Assembly: GCF_900177515.1 (NCBI RefSeq)
Contig: NZ_FXAK01000002.1
Coordinates: 41,001 to 105,000, forward strand
From: Azospirillum oryzae
GTDB taxonomy: Bacteria; Pseudomonadota; Alphaproteobacteria; Azospirillales; Azospirillaceae
Direction of reading: 5' to 3'
Length of the DNA: 64,000 nt
Position 1 is the first letter of the stretch, and the number at the start of each line of letters is the position of its first letter. Positions 61,746 to 64,000 of the stretch are shown here, piece after piece. The notes below the pieces were generated by a model. It was given only the letters and a program-made list of their open reading frames with translations. It was not told where the DNA came from and did no database searches. Position numbers and translations under genes: made by a program.

Positions 61746-62783
61746 ATGGCGATCCAGGTTTCAGGCATCACCAAGCGCTTCAACGATTTCACCGCGCTCG
61801 ACTCGGTCGATCTGGAGGTGAGGTCGGGGGAGCTTCTGGCCCTGCTCGGCCCCTCCGGTTCGGGCAAGACCACGCTGCTGCGCATCATGGCCGGGCTTGA
61901 AAGCCCCGACGCCGGCGGCCTGCTGCTGAATGGGGAGGAGGCGCTGGGGTTGAAGCCGCGCGACCGGCAGGTCGGCTTCGTCTTTCAGCATTACGCCCTG
62001 TTCCGCCACATGTCGGTGTTCGAGAATGTCGCCTTCGGCCTGAAAGTTCGGCCGCGCGGCCAGCGCCCCAGCTCGGCCGAGATCCGGCGGCGGGTGGCCG
62101 AACTGCTGGAACTGGTGCAGTTGTCGCCCTTCGCCGGCCGCTATCCGGCGCAGCTGTCGGGCGGCCAGCGCCAGCGCGTCGCGCTCGCCCGTGCGCTCGC
62201 CATCGAGCCGAAGGTGCTGCTGCTCGACGAACCGTTCGGCGCGCTTGACGCCAAGGTCCGCAAGGAGCTGCGGCGCTGGCTGCGCAAGCTGCACGACGAC
62301 ATCCACATCACCTCCGTCTTCGTCACCCACGACCAGGAGGAGGCGCTGGAACTGGCCGACCGAGTGGTGGTGATGAACCAGGGCCGGATCGAGCAGATCG
62401 GAACCCCGGCGGAGGTCTACGATCACCCGGCCTCCGCCTTCGTCTATGAGTTCCTCGGGCAGGTGAACCGGCTCGACTGCACGGTGGAAGGCGGCATCGC
62501 ACACGTCGGCGGCGGTGCGCTCGCCATTGCGACCGACGGCGGGGTGCAGGGGCCGGCGGTGGCCTATGTCCGTCCGCACGATCTCGGCGTCACACCGGCC
62601 GCGGGCGGTCCGGCGCGCATCTCTGGCATCCATGTCGTCGGCCCGGACGCCCGCATCGACATCGACCTCGCCGGTCTGGCGCTGGAAGCCGAGATGGACC
62701 GCGAGCGCCTCGCCACGCTCGGCATCGTCGCCGGCGACCGCTGCTCCGTCCACATCGACCGGGCGCGGGTGTTCGCACGGTAA
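61746..62783 (+). CDS. cysA: Sulfate/thiosulfate ABC transporter ATP-binding protein CysA
   Basis: The 345-residue ATPase shows Walker [22 protein letters not shown]-loop [20 protein letters not shown], signature [19 protein letters not shown], Walker [21 protein letters not shown] and H-loop [13 protein letters not shown]. The insertion [18 protein letters not shown] before the signature and the C-terminal TOBE region ([16 protein letters not shown]) are usual in CysA. It completes the sbp-cysT-cysW-cysA operon, 28 bp after cysW, and stops 5 bp from the convergent antiporter gene; no hairpin terminator fits in that gap. Confidence 0.95.
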   Translation: MAIQVSGITKRFNDFTALDSVDLEVRSGELLALLGPSGSGKTTLLRIMAGLESPDAGGLLLNGEEALGLKPRDRQVGFVFQHYALFRHMSVFENVAFGLKVRPRGQRPSSAEIRRRVAELLELVQLSPFAGRYPAQLSGGQRQRVALARALAIEPKVLLLDEPFGALDAKVRKELRRWLRKLHDDIHITSVFVTHDQEEALELADRVVVMNQGRIEQIGTPAEVYDHPASAFVYEFLGQVNRLDCTVEGGIAHVGGGALAIATDGGVQGPAVAYVRPHDLGVTPAAGGPARISGIHVVGPDARIDIDLAGLALEAEMDRERLATLGIVAGDRCSVHIDRARVFAR

Positions 62784-62788
62784 GGGCT

Positions 62789-64000
62789 TTATTCGGCGGT
62801 CTTCTGCTCGGCCAGGGCACGGTAATTGCCGTCCCGATAGGATTTCAGGCTGAGGTCGATGGCGGCGGAATCGATACCGGCGCTCCGCAGGACGAGGCCG
62901 GCCAGTTGCAGGCTGGCCTCCATGGTTTCCGGCACGATGGCACTGGCGCCGGCTCCTGCCAGGGTGGCGCTCTGCCCCAGATCATGGGCGCGGGCGATGA
63001 TCGGCAGCTTCGGTGCCGTTGCGTGGATCGCCTCCACCGCGCGATGGGCGGCATCCGGCCGGTTCAGGGTGATGACGGCGGCCCGCGCCCGCTCGATTCC
63101 GGCGGCACGCAGCACGGTTCCCTGGCTGGCGTCGCCGTAATAGACCGGCAGCCCGTCATGGCGGGCGGCGGCGATCCGTTGCGGCTCCAGGTCCAGCGCG
63201 ACATAGGCGATGTTGTGCTCGGTCAGCAGCCTGGCGACCGCCTTGCCGACACGACCATAGCCGCAGATCAGCACATGGCTTTTCAGATCGCTGGTCTCGA
63301 TTCCGAAGGCCTCGGCCCCCATCCGCGCCTCGATCATCTGGGCAAGGCGCTGGGCGACCGCGCCGATGGCCGGCGTCACCGCCATGCTGAGCGCAACCGA
63401 GGAAGACAGCAACAAGCCGGTATGACCGTCCAGAACCGACAGGCCGACCGCCTTGCCGATCAGCACGAAGGCGAACTCTCCGCCCTGCGACAGCAGCAGC
63501 CCGATCCTGAGCGAGGTCGCCAGCCCCAGCCCCGACAGCCGGCAGAGCAGGAACAGCAGCAGGCTCTTGCCGACCAGCAGGGCGGCGGTCAGTGCCGCGA
63601 TGGTCTCCGCCTCCGCCACCATGGCAGGCAGGTCCAGCGACATGCCAACCGTCATGAAGAACAGCCCGAGCAGCAGCCCGCGGAATGGCTCGATATCCGC
63701 CTCCACCTGATGGCGGTAGGCGGTGTCGGCCAGCAGCATGCCGGCCAGAAAGGCGCCCAGCGCCATCGACATGCCTGCTTCCGCCGTCAGCCAGCCGACC
63801 GCCAGGACCACGAACAGGTTGGTGGCGGTGAACAGCTCCGGATTGCCGGCCGACGCGATGAAGCGGTACGCCGGACGCACGACGAAGCGACCCAACAGCA
63901 TGATGACCAGGATTGCCGCGACCGCTTTCGCCGCAGCGAGCGCCAATGCCAGCGGAATGCTCGCATCCGGATCGGCCAGCAGCGGCAGCAGGGTCAGCAA
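62789..64000 (-). CDS. Monovalent cation:proton antiporter-2 (KefB/KefC-like), 5' truncated
   Basis: At least 403 residues are visible; the start lies beyond the right edge. The first ~255 visible residues are membrane segments of the CPA2 family, with the NhaA-like core (FVVLAVGWLTAEAGMSMALG, AFLAGMLLADTAYRHQVEAD and GLLLGLFFMTVGMSLDL). A cytoplasmic RCK/TrkA-N domain follows: VLICGYGRVGKAVARLLTEH, binding NAD, and YVALDLEPQRIAAARHDGLP with the acidic end of strand 2, then VYYGDASQGTVLRAAGIERA. Such proteins exchange K+ or Na+ for protons and are often gated by glutathione conjugates. No KefF/KefG ancillary gene is in the window. Confidence 0.9.
   Translation of the reverse strand: MLTLLPLLADPDASIPLALALAAAKAVAAILVIMLLGRFVVRPAYRFIASAGNPELFTATNLFVVLAVGWLTAEAGMSMALGAFLAGMLLADTAYRHQVEADIEPFRGLLLGLFFMTVGMSLDLPAMVAEAETIAALTAALLVGKSLLLFLLCRLSGLGLATSLRIGLLLSQGGEFAFVLIGKAVGLSVLDGHTGLLLSSSVALSMAVTPAIGAVAQRLAQMIEARMGAEAFGIETSDLKSHVLICGYGRVGKAVARLLTEHNIAYVALDLEPQRIAAARHDGLPVYYGDASQGTVLRAAGIERARAAVITLNRPDAAHRAVEAIHATAPKLPIIARAHDLGQSATLAGAGASAIVPETMEASLQLAGLVLRSAGIDSAAIDLSLKSYRDGNYRALAEQKTAE

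Overview
The window is a chromosome-like or chromid-like stretch of a very GC-rich alphaproteobacterium. The best fit is Azospirillum or a close Rhodospirillales relative. This rests on gene content (a hybrid CheA with CheB, the NAGGN osmolyte cluster, DUF2336 and NIT-ANTAR proteins), frequent 4-bp ATGA/GTGA gene overlaps, and GC-rich intergenic inverted repeats; it is an inference, because no rRNA or other phylogenetic marker is present. I saw no tRNA, rRNA, CRISPR array, insertion sequence or prophage.

Layout. 1-4.6 kb: the end of a chemotaxis-type signalling operon (hybrid CheA C-terminus, CheB, a tandem-receiver protein), then a hybrid histidine kinase. 4.6-11.3 kb, minus strand: an osmoadaptation block with an M42 peptidase, N-acetylglutaminylglutamine synthetase and its AsnB-like amidotransferase, preceded by an MscS channel with a cyclic-nucleotide-binding domain. 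11.4-13.3 kb: BLUF photoreceptor, extensin-like protein, GFA-type zinc protein. 13.4-17.2 kb: a three-subunit molybdenum aldehyde oxidoreductase (PaoABC type). 17.4-18.3 kb: nicotinamidase and a small membrane peptide. 18.6-25.0 kb: a TctDE-like two-component system divergent from an AfuABC/FbpABC-type ABC importer. 25.2-28.6 kb: phosphoesterase, nucleotidyltransferase, then a less GC-rich patch with a 57-aa protein plus an ADP-ribosyltransferase-like protein (candidate toxin-antitoxin pair) and a helix-turn-helix protein. 28.7-34.6 kb: L-lactate-type oxidase, NIT-ANTAR antiterminator, DUF2336 protein, MarR regulator, GalE.

35.1-50.3 kb is a surface-glycan and secretion region. It holds a type I secretion ABC protein and its HlyD adaptor, a secreted protein made almost entirely of 19 RTX nonapeptides, and then glycosyltransferases, a methyltransferase, a pyruvyltransferase-like protein and a tail-anchored coiled-coil protein. 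Three of these proteins share a small module with a G-W-x2-D core. 50.4-53.8 kb encodes a full-length Mfd-like helicase. Converging on it is a minus-strand four-gene operon (53.8-58.6 kb): a 46-aa membrane peptide, a phosphoribosyltransferase-plus-kinase-like fusion, and two glycosyltransferase-like proteins. The window ends with a sulfate ABC transporter operon (sbp-cysT-cysW-cysA) and a truncated Kef-type antiporter.

The less characterised systems most worth following are the ART-like pair at 26.9-27.7 kb, the PRTase/kinase-like operon at 53.8-58.6 kb, and the RTX plus glycosylation cluster.
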